The notes below the pieces were generated by a model. It was given only the letters and a program-made list of their open reading frames with translations. It made no database searches and was not told the origin of the DNA. Positions 30,578-39,606 of a DNA stretch of 50,371 nt are shown piece after piece. The translations under genes and the position numbers were made by a program. Position 1 is the stretch's first letter. The number at the start of each line of letters is the position of its first letter. Location: contig FQWG01000028.1 of assembly GCA_900129595.1 (NCBI GenBank), positions 1-50,371 of the forward strand, read 5' to 3'. This stretch comes from Flavobacterium frigidimaris (lineage in GTDB: Bacteria; Bacteroidota; Bacteroidia; Flavobacteriales; Flavobacteriaceae).

Positions 30578-31666
30578 ATGCTGACGATAATAGATAAGTA
30601 TATTTTAAAAAGATATTTAGCCACTTTCTCGGTGATGATCTTATTATTTATTCCAATTGGAATTGTAATTGACGTCTCTGAAAAGGTGAATAAAATGCTG
30701 GAAAATAAGATTCCGTTTAGTGCAATTGCGATCTATTACTACAACTTTACCGTTTATTTTGCAAACTCTTTATTTCCAATATTTTTATTCTTATCTGTAA
30801 TTTGGTTTACCTCAAAACTGGCTAATAATACGGAGATTATTGCGATTTTAAGTTCAGGAATTTCATTTACGCGTTTTTTGCGTCCGTATATTATTGGTGC
30901 ATCTATTGTTTCGGTATTTGTGCTTTTAATGGGGTTTTTTATTGTTCCTGCGGCAAGTGAGGGATTCAATAACTTTAGATATACGTATCTGAAAGGGAAT
31001 GGGAAAGTCGAGATGCGAGGCAATAATACAAACGTGTACCGACAGATTAATGATAACGATTTTATTTTTGTAAATAGTTTTAATGAAGAATCAAAAACAG
31101 CTTTTAATTTTACATTAGAGCATTTTGAAAAAGATCAGTTGACCTATAAAATCACGGCAAGCCGTATTAAATGGGATCCGAAAAAGAAGACCTATACTTT
31201 ATATGACTACACGAAAAGAACGCTTGGGGAACTGAACGATAAAATAGAGAAAAGTCCTGAAAAGAATGTGCCGTTCAAATTTGAATTGGCAGATTTGACT
31301 CCTGTAGTTTATATTGCTGAAACCCTTCCGTTAGGAAAATTGATCGATTTTATTGAGAAAGAACGTAAGAGAGGCTCAGGAAATATCAATACTTATTTAG
31401 TGGTGCTTTATAAAAAATACAGCGTACCGGTTTCAGCTTTTATCCTAACCATAATTGCGGTGGCAGTTTCTGCAATGAAACGCCGTGGCGGAATGGGAAC
31501 GAATCTTGCGATTGGAATTGCAATTGCCTTTTCATTCGTGTTTTTTGATAAAATATTTGGTACTCTTGCTGAAAAATCTACTTTCTCACCCTTATTAGCT
31601 GTCTGGTTTCCGAATATGGTTTTTGGAGTATTGGCAGTTTACTTATTACGTAATGCGAAACGATAA
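30578..31666 (+). CDS. LptF/LptG family permease
   Basis: A 362-residue inner-membrane protein of the lipopolysaccharide export ABC transporter. The start MLTIIDKYILKRYLATF is classic for LptF/G; a TTG start at 30545 would sit inside the hairpin and is rejected. Six membrane segments are visible: three near residues 14-110 and three near 290-360. Between them is a periplasmic domain (from NNTNVYRQINDNDFIFV to about residue 260). LptB and its partner LptF/G are encoded elsewhere. The next gene overlaps its 3' end by 14 nt. Confidence 0.92.
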   Translation: MLTIIDKYILKRYLATFSVMILLFIPIGIVIDVSEKVNKMLENKIPFSAIAIYYYNFTVYFANSLFPIFLFLSVIWFTSKLANNTEIIAILSSGISFTRFLRPYIIGASIVSVFVLLMGFFIVPAASEGFNNFRYTYLKGNGKVEMRGNNTNVYRQINDNDFIFVNSFNEESKTAFNFTLEHFEKDQLTYKITASRIKWDPKKKTYTLYDYTKRTLGELNDKIEKSPEKNVPFKFELADLTPVVYIAETLPLGKLIDFIEKERKRGSGNINTYLVVLYKKYSVPVSAFILTIIAVAVSAMKRRGGMGTNLAIGIAIAFSFVFFDKIFGTLAEKSTFSPLLAVWFPNMVFGVLAVYLLRNAKR

Positions 31667-32540
31667 TTTAAAAAGTTATTTAAATCTTCATTTAATTGTT
31701 TTTATCTGGGGATTTACGGCTATTCTTGGAGCTTTAATAACGATTGATGCTGAAAATTTAGTTTGGTTCAGAATGCTGCTTGCAGGAGTTTTTCTTGCTG
31801 CATTTATAGTATATAAGAAGCAGTCTTTTGTTATTTCGGCTACTTCTTTTGCTAAGTTAATTTTTGTTGGATTATTAATCGCACTCCATTGGATTTTCTT
31901 TTTCAGGGCGATTCATGTTTCTAATGTTTCTATCACGCTTTCGATATTTTCGTTAGGTGCTTTTTTTGCCTCGTTGTTAGAACCGCTTTTTTATGGTAGG
32001 AAGATCTTATTTTACGAAGTTTTTTTTGGTCTGATTATTATAGGCGGATTAGCATTAATCATGCAGGTCGAAGTAAAATATTTACACGGAATGTACTATG
32101 CTTTGGCATCGATTATTCTGGGGGTTTTGTTTACTCTAATGAATGGGAAGCTGATTTCAGATCATGAACCGTCAGTGATTACCTTTTATGAGTTTGGGGC
32201 AGGAGTTTTCTTTATTTCGATTTATTTTCTGATACAGGGAAAATTCACTGCAGATTTTTTTACAATGTCATTAAATAATTGGCTTTTATTATTGCTTTTG
32301 TCCTCAGTTTGTACGGCCTATGCATTTACGGCATCAGTAAAAGTAATGCAGAAATTAAGTCCGTATACAGTGATGTTAACGACTAATTTAGAGCCCGTTT
32401 ACGGAATTATGCTGGCTTATTTTATTCTGGGAGGAAAAGAGAAAATGAGTACAGAATTTTATATTGGCGCCCTGATTATTGTGATTACAGTGATCTTAAA
32501 CGGCGTTTTTAAACATTATAAAAATAAGAAAGAAGTGTAA
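31653..32540 (+). CDS. EamA-family (DMT) transporter
   Basis: A 295-residue polytopic membrane protein with about ten hydrophobic segments in two repeats of five, as in the drug/metabolite transporter superfamily. Motifs include IVFIWGFTAILGALI near the start, FRMLLAGVFLAAFIVYKKQ in helix 2 and SPYTVMLTTNLEPVYGIMLAYFILGG near the C-terminus, the typical EamA ending. The start is ATG 31653 (MRNDNLKSYLNLH); an earlier TTG start would lie deep in the permease gene. Substrate unknown; exporters of amino acids or metabolites predominate in the family. Confidence 0.9.
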   Translation: MRNDNLKSYLNLHLIVFIWGFTAILGALITIDAENLVWFRMLLAGVFLAAFIVYKKQSFVISATSFAKLIFVGLLIALHWIFFFRAIHVSNVSITLSIFSLGAFFASLLEPLFYGRKILFYEVFFGLIIIGGLALIMQVEVKYLHGMYYALASIILGVLFTLMNGKLISDHEPSVITFYEFGAGVFFISIYFLIQGKFTADFFTMSLNNWLLLLLLSSVCTAYAFTASVKVMQKLSPYTVMLTTNLEPVYGIMLAYFILGGKEKMSTEFYIGALIIVITVILNGVFKHYKNKKEV

Positions 32541-32612
32541 TAATTTCCTTATTTTTAAATTACATTTTTATATTTTAAATACGATTTAATCACACCAATG
32601 ATATAATATTTT

Positions 32613-32620
32613 TATATTTG
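32613..32620 (+). promoter_or_regulatory. -7 element before accA
   Basis: TATATTTG is a perfect match to TAnnTTTG, 32 nt before the accA start. The -33 element is not clear. Confidence 0.5.
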
Positions 32621-32652
32621 CGGTTCGATTTACAAACAAAATTCAAAAATCC

Positions 32653-33606
32653 ATGGAATATTTAGATTTTGAGCTTCCAATAAAAGAACTTGAAGAACAG
32701 TTACAAAAGTGTGTTATAATTGGAAAAGAATCTGATGTTGATGTAACGCCTACCTGCAAGGAAATCAACAAAAAATTAGTAGAAACTAAGAAAGAAATAT
32801 ACAAAAACCTAACAGCCTGGCAACGCGTTCAGCTGTCAAGACATCCAAACAGGCCTTATACCTTAGATTATATCAGAGCTATTTGCGGAGATACATTTTT
32901 AGAACTTCACGGAGACAGAAATTTTAAAGATGATAAAGCTATGGTTGGCGGATTGGGAAAAGTAAACGGTCAGTCGTTTATGATTGTTGGTCAGCAAAAA
33001 GGTTTTAATACTAAAACACGTCAATACCGTAATTTCGGTATGGCAAACCCGGAAGGATATCGTAAAGCTTTGCGTTTGATGAAAATGGCAGAGAAATTCG
33101 GAATTCCGGTTTTGACTTTAGTAGATACTCCTGGTGCATATCCGGGACTTGAAGCTGAAGAAAGAGGACAAGGAGAAGCAATTGCCAGAAATATTTTTGA
33201 AATGGTTCGCTTGAAAGTGCCAATTATAACGATCATCGTTGGTGAAGGTGCTTCAGGAGGAGCTTTAGGAATAGGTGTTGGTGATAAAGTATATATGTTA
33301 GAAAACACCTGGTACTCGGTAATTTCACCGGAATCATGTTCTTCTATTTTATGGAAAAGCTGGGAGTATAAAGAACGTGCTGCCGATGCTTTAAAATTGA
33401 CTTCATCTGATATGAAGAGACAAAAATTAGTAGATGATGTAATACCGGAACCATTAGGCGGAGCACACTACGACCGCGAAACTACTTTTAAAACAGTAGC
33501 GGAATACATCACCAAAGGATATAATGAATTGAAAGACTTATCAACAACTGACCTGATTGCCCAAAGAATGGACAAATACAGTAAAATGGGGGAGTTTAAA
33601 GAGTAA
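32653..33606 (+). CDS. accA: acetyl-CoA carboxylase carboxyltransferase subunit alpha
   Basis: A 317-residue subunit that with AccD transfers the carboxyl group from biotin to acetyl-CoA in fatty acid synthesis. Diagnostic blocks are AWQRVQLSRHPNRPYTLDYI, FLELHGDRNFKDDKAMVGGLGKVNGQ, PVLTLVDTPGAYPGLEAEERGQGEAIARN, the oxyanion-hole glycines GEGASGGALGIGVGD, and YSVISPESCSSILWKS. Length matches E. coli AccA (319 residues). A strong terminator follows, so it is probably monocistronic from the promoter at 32613. Confidence 0.97.
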   Translation: MEYLDFELPIKELEEQLQKCVIIGKESDVDVTPTCKEINKKLVETKKEIYKNLTAWQRVQLSRHPNRPYTLDYIRAICGDTFLELHGDRNFKDDKAMVGGLGKVNGQSFMIVGQQKGFNTKTRQYRNFGMANPEGYRKALRLMKMAEKFGIPVLTLVDTPGAYPGLEAEERGQGEAIARNIFEMVRLKVPIITIIVGEGASGGALGIGVGDKVYMLENTWYSVISPESCSSILWKSWEYKERAADALKLTSSDMKRQKLVDDVIPEPLGGAHYDRETTFKTVAEYITKGYNELKDLSTTDLIAQRMDKYSKMGEFKE

Positions 33607-33625
33607 ATTCATGTAAAATGATTTA

Positions 33626-33659
33626 AAATCCGAAGCCTTACAGTTTCGGATTTTTTTTT
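33626..33659 (+). terminator. terminator of accA
   Basis: AAATCCGAA and TTTCGGATTT form a stem around a short loop and are followed by nine T. Confidence 0.85.
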
Positions 33660-33746
33660 GGTTATGAACAAAACAGACTTATTTATAAACAATTAATAGT
33701 TATAACTCGATAGCAATTTTTTTTTAAATTTTGCTACTTTCGCTAT

Positions 33747-35291
33747 ATGGAAAATTTCAAAAATGTAAATCCTGCAAAGGTAAATAAACCCTCAATAATT
33801 ACTTTAGAAAAAGGAAAACTTCCTCCGCAAGTTCTTGATTTAGAGGAGGCTGTGCTTGGGGCTATGATGATTGATAAAAAAGGAGTTGATGATGTAATTG
33901 ATATTTTACAAGGGGATGCTTTTTATAAAGAGGCACATAAATATATTTTTGAAGCAATCGTTCAGCTTTTTACCGAAACACAGCCAATTGACTTGTTGAC
34001 GGTTTCGACTCAGTTGAAAAAAAATGGAAAATTAGAATTGGCTGGAGGTGATTTTTATTTAATTCAGCTTACACAAAAAATTGCATCTTCGGCTCATATC
34101 GAATTTCACTCACGTATCATTCTTCAAAAGTTTATTCAAAGAAGTTTGATTCGTATTTCGACTGAAATTATCGAAGCGTCTTATGATGAAACTGCGGATG
34201 TTTTTGATTTGCTTGATCAGGCCGAATCAAAACTATATGAAGTAACACAAGGAAATATTAAACGTAGTTCTGAAACTGCTCAGAGTTTAGTACTTCAGGC
34301 CAAAAAGAAGATTGAAGAAATTGCAAAACAAGAAGGTTTAAGTGGTGTTGAAACCGGTTTTACGAATCTGGATAAACTGACTTCAGGATGGCAGCCTTCA
34401 GATTTAATTATTATCGCGGCGAGACCTGCGATGGGAAAAACTGCTTTTGTACTTTCGATGGCGAGAAATATTGCTATTCAGTACGGGCACGGAGTGGCTT
34501 TGTTTTCTCTGGAGATGGCATCGGTTCAGCTGATCACGAGGTTAATTTCGTCAGAAACAGGATTGTCATCAGAGAAATTGCGTACAGGTAAATTAGAGCC
34601 ACACGAATGGACAATGTTAAGTACCAAAGTAAAAAACTTAGAAAAAGCCCCTTTGTTTATTGATGATACACCATCACTTTCTATTTTCGATTTAAGAGCA
34701 AAATGCCGTCGTCTGGTTTCACAGCACGGTATTAAGATTATAATTATCGATTATTTGCAGTTGATGACTGCCGGAGGAAATAATAAAGGAGGAGGAAATC
34801 GTGAGCAGGAAATCTCGACCATTTCCCGAAACTTAAAGGCCTTAGCAAAAGAGTTAAATGTTCCGGTAATTGCACTTTCTCAGTTATCACGTGCCGTTGA
34901 AACGCGTGGATCCAGTAAACGTCCGTTGCTGTCGGATCTTCGTGAATCCGGGGCGATTGAGCAGGATGCTGATATTGTGTCGTTTTTATACCGACCTGAA
35001 TATTATAAAATTGAAGAATGGGATGATGATGAAGCATCGCCAACTGCAGGTCAGGCAGAGATCATGATTGCAAAACACCGTAATGGTGGTATCGAAAACA
35101 TTCGTTTGAAATTTATCGGACACCTTGGAAAATTTGATAACCTGGATGATTTCTCAGGAAGTTATGATGACTTGCCATCTAAAATGAATCATGAAGAAAA
35201 TCCATTTATAACTAAAAACCTGCCATCGCCTAATGAAGCTTTTGGCAGCAATTTAAATGATGACGATGACGACAGCGATGTTCCTTTTTAA
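33747..35291 (+). CDS. dnaB: replicative DNA helicase DnaB
   Basis: A 514-residue hexameric helicase that unwinds DNA at the replication fork. The N-terminal domain contains QVLDLEEAVLGAMMIDKKGVD; the RecA-like ATPase domain has GWQPSDLIIIAARPAMGKTAF (Walker A about residue 230), FSLEMASVQL, IIIIDYLQLM (Walker B), LAKELNVPVIALSQLSRAVE and DLRESGAIEQDADIV. The last residues, NDDDDDSDVPF, imitate the acidic C-terminal tip of single-stranded DNA-binding protein. A TACTTTCG (33735-33742) lies only 4 nt before the ATG, so the transcript may be leaderless. Confidence 0.97.
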   Translation: MENFKNVNPAKVNKPSIITLEKGKLPPQVLDLEEAVLGAMMIDKKGVDDVIDILQGDAFYKEAHKYIFEAIVQLFTETQPIDLLTVSTQLKKNGKLELAGGDFYLIQLTQKIASSAHIEFHSRIILQKFIQRSLIRISTEIIEASYDETADVFDLLDQAESKLYEVTQGNIKRSSETAQSLVLQAKKKIEEIAKQEGLSGVETGFTNLDKLTSGWQPSDLIIIAARPAMGKTAFVLSMARNIAIQYGHGVALFSLEMASVQLITRLISSETGLSSEKLRTGKLEPHEWTMLSTKVKNLEKAPLFIDDTPSLSIFDLRAKCRRLVSQHGIKIIIIDYLQLMTAGGNNKGGGNREQEISTISRNLKALAKELNVPVIALSQLSRAVETRGSSKRPLLSDLRESGAIEQDADIVSFLYRPEYYKIEEWDDDEASPTAGQAEIMIAKHRNGGIENIRLKFIGHLGKFDNLDDFSGSYDDLPSKMNHEENPFITKNLPSPNEAFGSNLNDDDDDSDVPF

Positions 35292-35301
35292 TCAAACAAT
35301 T

Positions 35302-35326
35302 AAGCCTCTTTAAGAGGCTTTTTTTA
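35302..35326 (+). terminator. terminator of dnaB
   Basis: AAGCCTC and GAGGCTT form a 7-bp stem with a TTTAA loop, followed by T. It sits 11 nt after the dnaB stop. Confidence 0.85.
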
Positions 35327-35423
35327 TGTTCAATTGTTAATTTTTTTTGATAAAATTCAGTAGTTTAGCCAAACAATTGATTCCAGCAATTGTGATTAAT
35401 TAATTAACCAAAAACAAATTATT

Positions 35424-35792
35424 ATGGCAGAAGAAAAATTTCCCGGAAAAATTGAAATCAGTTTAGCTGTTGGTAAGGAATGGTCAAAAAAGTACAAAGA
35501 TTCTCCGGAAGGGAGAGCTAAAGATGCAGTAGATGCTTACTTAGTGCCTTTAGAGAGTTTAGAAGCAATTTTGAAACTTAAAGAATCTTTAAAAATTGAT
35601 GCAGCCCGAGCTTATAAAGGAGTTAATGAGCTTGGAGAACAAACGTTAATGTTTGTAGGGGCTAAATTAAATGAAAAAACAGGTATTTATGAAGATGTCT
35701 TTGCTGATGGAGATGGTGATTTAGGTACAGCTGTTTTGTATGATGGAGCCAGACCATGTCCTCCTTTTGGTGATCCAACAAATCCTTTATAA
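35424..35792 (+). CDS. conserved hypothetical protein
   Basis: A 122-residue soluble protein without signal or membrane segment, starting MAEEKFPGKIEISLAVGKEW and ending PCPPFGDPTNPL. I do not recognise a family. The DGDGD stretch near residue 95 could bind a cation but is too short to judge. It shares one base with the start of the following membrane protein gene (TAATG), so the two are coupled and in an apparent operon with the histidine kinase downstream. Confidence 0.7.
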   Translation: MAEEKFPGKIEISLAVGKEWSKKYKDSPEGRAKDAVDAYLVPLESLEAILKLKESLKIDAARAYKGVNELGEQTLMFVGAKLNEKTGIYEDVFADGDGDLGTAVLYDGARPCPPFGDPTNPL

Positions 35793-36421
35793 TGACCGAT
35801 CTGGTAATATATTCGGCTTATTTTATTTTATTAATAAATGTAGTGCTCTATACATATAGCTTTTTCCAAACGGAAAAAGCTAATGTTTTTTTAGTCCTTT
35901 ATCTTGCATTTGTTTTTGTCATGCAATTAACTCTGGAATTGATGTATCATCTTGCAATGAAGAATTTATTTGCTATAAATATATTTTTTATCGGTCAGAT
36001 GATTTTATTAGGCTTATTTTTCAGATCAATTTTAAAAAATAAAGAGCAGAAAAATTTTGTAAGCTGGAGTCTGGTTTCAGCTCTTTTAGTTTTAGGAATT
36101 CAGTTGTGCATTGATGTAACTCAGTTCTTAAAATTTAATTTATTCGCCATTACAATTACTTCATTATTAATAGTTGTTTATGCCTTATTGCACTTCTATA
36201 ATATGCTTACCAGTAATAAAGAATATTATTATCTTACAATTGGTGTGATTTTTTATCTGTTGACGAGTACAATATTATTTTTAGTAGGTAATTTGACTAT
36301 TGGTTTAAGTAATGAATTCAAATTAATGAGTTGGACTTTAAACGCATTTTTGATTTTGGTCTATTATCTTTTTATTTTATTTGAATGGAAAGTTAGTTTT
36401 AGTCTTAAAAGAGAAAATTAA
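35792..36421 (+). CDS. multi-pass membrane protein next to a sensor kinase
   Basis: A 209-residue integral membrane protein with six or seven hydrophobic segments (for example DLVIYSAYFILLINVVLYTY, INIFFIGQMILLGLFF, YYYLTIGVIFYLLTSTILFLV). No catalytic domain is visible. It is placed between a small soluble protein and a histidine kinase with one membrane segment, with a 9-nt gap to the kinase, so it may serve as the sensory or ligand-binding partner of the kinase. This is inferred from context. Confidence 0.7.
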   Translation: MTDLVIYSAYFILLINVVLYTYSFFQTEKANVFLVLYLAFVFVMQLTLELMYHLAMKNLFAINIFFIGQMILLGLFFRSILKNKEQKNFVSWSLVSALLVLGIQLCIDVTQFLKFNLFAITITSLLIVVYALLHFYNMLTSNKEYYYLTIGVIFYLLTSTILFLVGNLTIGLSNEFKLMSWTLNAFLILVYYLFILFEWKVSFSLKREN

Positions 36422-36430
36422 TACTTAAAT

Positions 36431-37222
36431 ATGGATACAAGTCTGGTTTATGAAAAAGAAATTGTTGCTATAATTCTCTATACATCATGCTTTTTTATGG
36501 TTGTAGCGGGTTTTTTAATTGTCTTTTTTTATCTGTCCAGAAAAAAAATCATTCAGAAAGAATTAGAAAAAAGAGATTTAGAAATTCATCTGCACAAAGA
36601 ACAATTACATGCTGTCATTATGACGCAGGAAGAGGAGCGAAAAAGAATAGCCCAGGATCTGCATGATGATATTAGTTCTAAACTTAATATTGTCTCATTG
36701 AATGCACATTTGCTTTCTGCTCCTAACCTAACCGAAGACGAAACAAAAGAGATTACTGAAAATATCATTAATCTCACAGCAAAAGCCCTTGAGAATTCCA
36801 GAAAAATTGCCCACAATTTACTGCCGCCGGTTTTCGAGAAATTTGGACTTAATGCCGGTATAGAAGAATTATGTGAAGAATTTGAGAGTGGCAAATCTGT
36901 AAAAGTAAAATATATAAATGATATCGAATTCGATGACAGCGATATTGATCGTCATTTGCATGTTTTTAGAATTTTACAGGAATTGATGAACAATTCATTG
37001 CGCCACGGAAAAGCAACGCAAATTTGGATCGCTTTTAAAAATGTAAACGGAACCAATACCTGTAATTATGAAGATAACGGAGTTGGATTTGATAATAAAA
37101 ACACTGAAAATCAGAAAGGATTAGGAATGAAAAATATCGATAGCAGAATTTCATTTTTAAACGGAACAATGAAGATCGACTCTGAAATAGGAAGAGGTAT
37201 CACCGTAAATTTTACTTTTTAA
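36431..37222 (+). CDS. sensor histidine kinase (NarL type)
   Basis: A 263-residue kinase with one membrane segment (about residues 11-35) and a very short outside part. The HisKA_3 box is EEERKRIAQDLHDDISSKL, with phospho-accepting His at residue 78. The ATP-binding domain has LQELMNNSLRHGKATQI (N box), EDNGVGFDNK (G1) and GLGMKNIDSRI (G2). It lacks a separate sensor domain, so input probably comes from the upstream membrane protein. The response regulator gene begins 112 nt downstream and is the likely partner. Confidence 0.93.
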   Translation: MDTSLVYEKEIVAIILYTSCFFMVVAGFLIVFFYLSRKKIIQKELEKRDLEIHLHKEQLHAVIMTQEEERKRIAQDLHDDISSKLNIVSLNAHLLSAPNLTEDETKEITENIINLTAKALENSRKIAHNLLPPVFEKFGLNAGIEELCEEFESGKSVKVKYINDIEFDDSDIDRHLHVFRILQELMNNSLRHGKATQIWIAFKNVNGTNTCNYEDNGVGFDNKNTENQKGLGMKNIDSRISFLNGTMKIDSEIGRGITVNFTF

Positions 37223-37334
37223 GTTAAATAGAACAAATAAAAGGGCGTTTTTCCTAATATATTAAGGCTCTTAGACTATTTTTCGTTTCATATTTTGTAA
37301 TTTCGGCATACCAAACGACCAAAATCAAATAAAA

Positions 37335-38000
37335 ATGAGTGCCGCTATTAAAATTGCTTTAGTCGATGACGAAGTTTTATTCCGTAAAGGAATTTCTTTT
37401 TTGTTGCAAAGAGAAGATAATATCGATATTATTTTTGAAGCATCCAACGGAGAGGAACTGCTTTCTAATTTAGAAGACACTATATTCAAACCCGATATTA
37501 TTGTGATGGATTTAAAAATGCCTGTTTTAAATGGTGTAGAAGCCACAAAAATCATCCGTAAATTATATCCTGAAATAAAAATAATTGCTTTAACAAGTTA
37601 TGATACAAAATCATTTATTGCAAATATGATTCAGGTTGGGGCAGTTGCTTATTTAATAAAAAATACAACTCCAAAGGATCTGATCCATACCATTAATCAA
37701 GTCGCAAAAAAAGGTTTTTATTATAACGAAAGTGTTTTAAAAACAGTTCAGGAAACAATTGTTTCGACTAAAAATTCAAAAGGAAATTTAGAAACAAGTT
37801 TTCTTTCTCCCCGCGAAATAGAAATACTACAGCTTATTTGCCAGCAAAAAACGACCACAGAAATTGCTGAACATCTTTATTTAAGTCCGAGAACCGTAGA
37901 AGGACATCGTAACAATTTATTATTAAAAACAGAATCCAGAAATATTGCCGGATTAGTGGTGTATGCGATTCAGAATGAAATTGCAGTTCTGACAATTTAA
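37335..38000 (+). CDS. NarL/LuxR-type response regulator
   Basis: A 221-residue regulator. The receiver domain has the acidic pair DD at residues 11-12, the phospho-accepting Asp at 59 (IIVMDLKMP), Thr/Ser in LTSYD and Lys in LIKNTT. The C-terminal LuxR helix-turn-helix is LSPREIEILQLICQQKTTTEIAEHLYLSPRTVEGHRNNLL (about 155-195). It follows the kinase gene in the same direction and is its obvious partner. Target genes are not shown by the sequence. Confidence 0.93.
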   Translation: MSAAIKIALVDDEVLFRKGISFLLQREDNIDIIFEASNGEELLSNLEDTIFKPDIIVMDLKMPVLNGVEATKIIRKLYPEIKIIALTSYDTKSFIANMIQVGAVAYLIKNTTPKDLIHTINQVAKKGFYYNESVLKTVQETIVSTKNSKGNLETSFLSPREIEILQLICQQKTTTEIAEHLYLSPRTVEGHRNNLLLKTESRNIAGLVVYAIQNEIAVLTI

Positions 38001-38002
38001 TT

Positions 38003-38128
38003 TTAGCTTGTTAAAAATTGAATTGACAATACATAATACAAAATAATACTGAGTACAAGTAAACATAAGCCTATTTTTTGCATCACATTAAATCCCTTTG
38101 GTTGGTTATTACTATCATTAAACTTCAT
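38003..38128 (-). CDS. small single-pass membrane protein (41 aa)
   Basis: A short ATG-started frame on the minus strand, opposite the tail of the response regulator unit. The peptide has a polar start (MKFNDSNNQPKGFNVMQKIG) and then one membrane segment (LCLLVLSIILYYVLSIQF). The composition is typical of tiny flavobacterial membrane proteins. It ends 3 nt from the convergent response regulator stop. I do not recognise a family. Confidence 0.45.
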   Translation of the reverse strand: MKFNDSNNQPKGFNVMQKIGLCLLVLSIILYYVLSIQFLTS

Positions 38129-38346
38129 GGTTTTGGTTTTTCATTGATTAGTTTGATGATCTGGGATAGCAAATGTAGCAATAATATGTCTCCGGCAAAT
38201 AGGTGTTTTTACCTGATTTTATAAAATAAAGAATTTAGATTTTACAAACGTTAAATTCGATATTTAACACTTATCTCTTTATAAAACACCTGTATCTATT
38301 GTGTTTTTTAGTGCTTCCTTTATATCTTTACTAAAATAATTTTCTA

Positions 38347-39606
38347 ATGAGTAAGAGTTTAGCTTATATTTTTATATTTCTACTTTCATTAACTGCTAAA
38401 GCATCGTTCATCTTAATTCCGATGGACGAAACGACACAACAAAATCATCTAAAAGCTTACGGAATTACCTACTGGTGCCTGAGTAAAGATTATAAGGCAA
38501 GCTGGCTGCTTAATTATCGCGGCGGTTCATTTTTGTTGCCTGATGCAGACGAAATTCGCAAAGAATGCAAGATTAGAGGTGTAAGTTTTGAAGTACTTTC
38601 AGATAGTGAAGAAGCTTCGATCTTAAATGATATTTCAAGTCCGTCTCAAAATATGGAATCTGTTATTCTGGAGAAAGCACCTAAAATTGCAGTTTATACC
38701 CCAAAAGGAAAACAGCCCTGGGATGATGCTGTAACATTAGTTTTGACTTATGCCGAGATTCCTTTTACACCCATTTATGATGAAGAAGTTTTAAGTGATC
38801 AATTGCTGCTTTATGATTGGTTGCACCTGCATCATGAAGATTTTACCGGACAATACGGAAAATTTTATGCTGCATATAAAAATACACCCTGGTATATTGA
38901 GCAAAAGAAAGATGCTGAAGCTTTAGCAACAAAATTAGGATATAGCAAGGTATCACAGGAAAAAGGCGCAGTGGCTAAAAAAATCAGAGACTTTGTAATT
39001 GGTGGAGGTTTTATGTTTGCCATGTGTTCTGCAACGGATAGTTTTGATATTGCACTTGCAGCTGATGGTGTTGATATTTGTGAAGCAATGTTTGATGGAG
39101 ACGCAAGTGAATCTAATTACCAATCTAAATTGAATTATGGAAATTCATTCGCTTTCAAAGATTTTACGTTAGAAAGAAGACCTGAAGTATACGAGTTTTC
39201 AGATATTGATATGACCTTGAAACGTCGAATTCCTATGGAGAAAGATTATTTTACTTTAATGGAATTTTCAGCAAAATGGGATCCAATTCCTAGTATGTTA
39301 TGTCAAAATCATACGCAATTGGTAAAAGGTTTCATGGGACAGACAACATCATTTGATACGGCATTAATCAAATCGAATGTTTTAATCATGGGAACCTGCG
39401 AACTTAATGGCGAGTCAAGATATATTCATGGCGAAAAAGGAAAAGGTATGTTTACTTTTTTTGGCGGGCACGATCCGGAAGACTTTCAGCATCAGGTTGG
39501 AGATCCTCCAACAGTTTTAGATTTACATCCAAATTCTCCGGGTTATCGCTTGATTTTGAATAATGTTTTGTTTCCTGCAGCAAAAAAGAAAAAGCTTAAA
39601 ACATAG
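38347..39606 (+). CDS. secreted conserved protein (often labelled asparagine synthetase B)
   Basis: A 419-residue protein with an N-terminal signal peptide (to about residue 19, LTAKAS). The body contains APKIAVYTPKGKQPWDDAVTLVL, DWLHLHHEDFTGQYGKF, and IGGGFMFAMCSATDSFDIALAA, which looks like a class I glutamine-amidotransferase-like nucleophile elbow (GGGF..AMC). FFGGHDPEDFQHQVGDPP near the C-terminus adds conserved His/Asp. I recall such proteins being called asparagine synthetase B in Bacteroidota, yet the N-terminal Cys nucleophile and ATP-binding motifs of AsnB are absent. The function is therefore unknown. A -7-like TATCTTTA lies at 38323-38330. Confidence 0.7.
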   Translation: MSKSLAYIFIFLLSLTAKASFILIPMDETTQQNHLKAYGITYWCLSKDYKASWLLNYRGGSFLLPDADEIRKECKIRGVSFEVLSDSEEASILNDISSPSQNMESVILEKAPKIAVYTPKGKQPWDDAVTLVLTYAEIPFTPIYDEEVLSDQLLLYDWLHLHHEDFTGQYGKFYAAYKNTPWYIEQKKDAEALATKLGYSKVSQEKGAVAKKIRDFVIGGGFMFAMCSATDSFDIALAADGVDICEAMFDGDASESNYQSKLNYGNSFAFKDFTLERRPEVYEFSDIDMTLKRRIPMEKDYFTLMEFSAKWDPIPSMLCQNHTQLVKGFMGQTTSFDTALIKSNVLIMGTCELNGESRYIHGEKGKGMFTFFGGHDPEDFQHQVGDPPTVLDLHPNSPGYRLILNNVLFPAAKKKKLKT

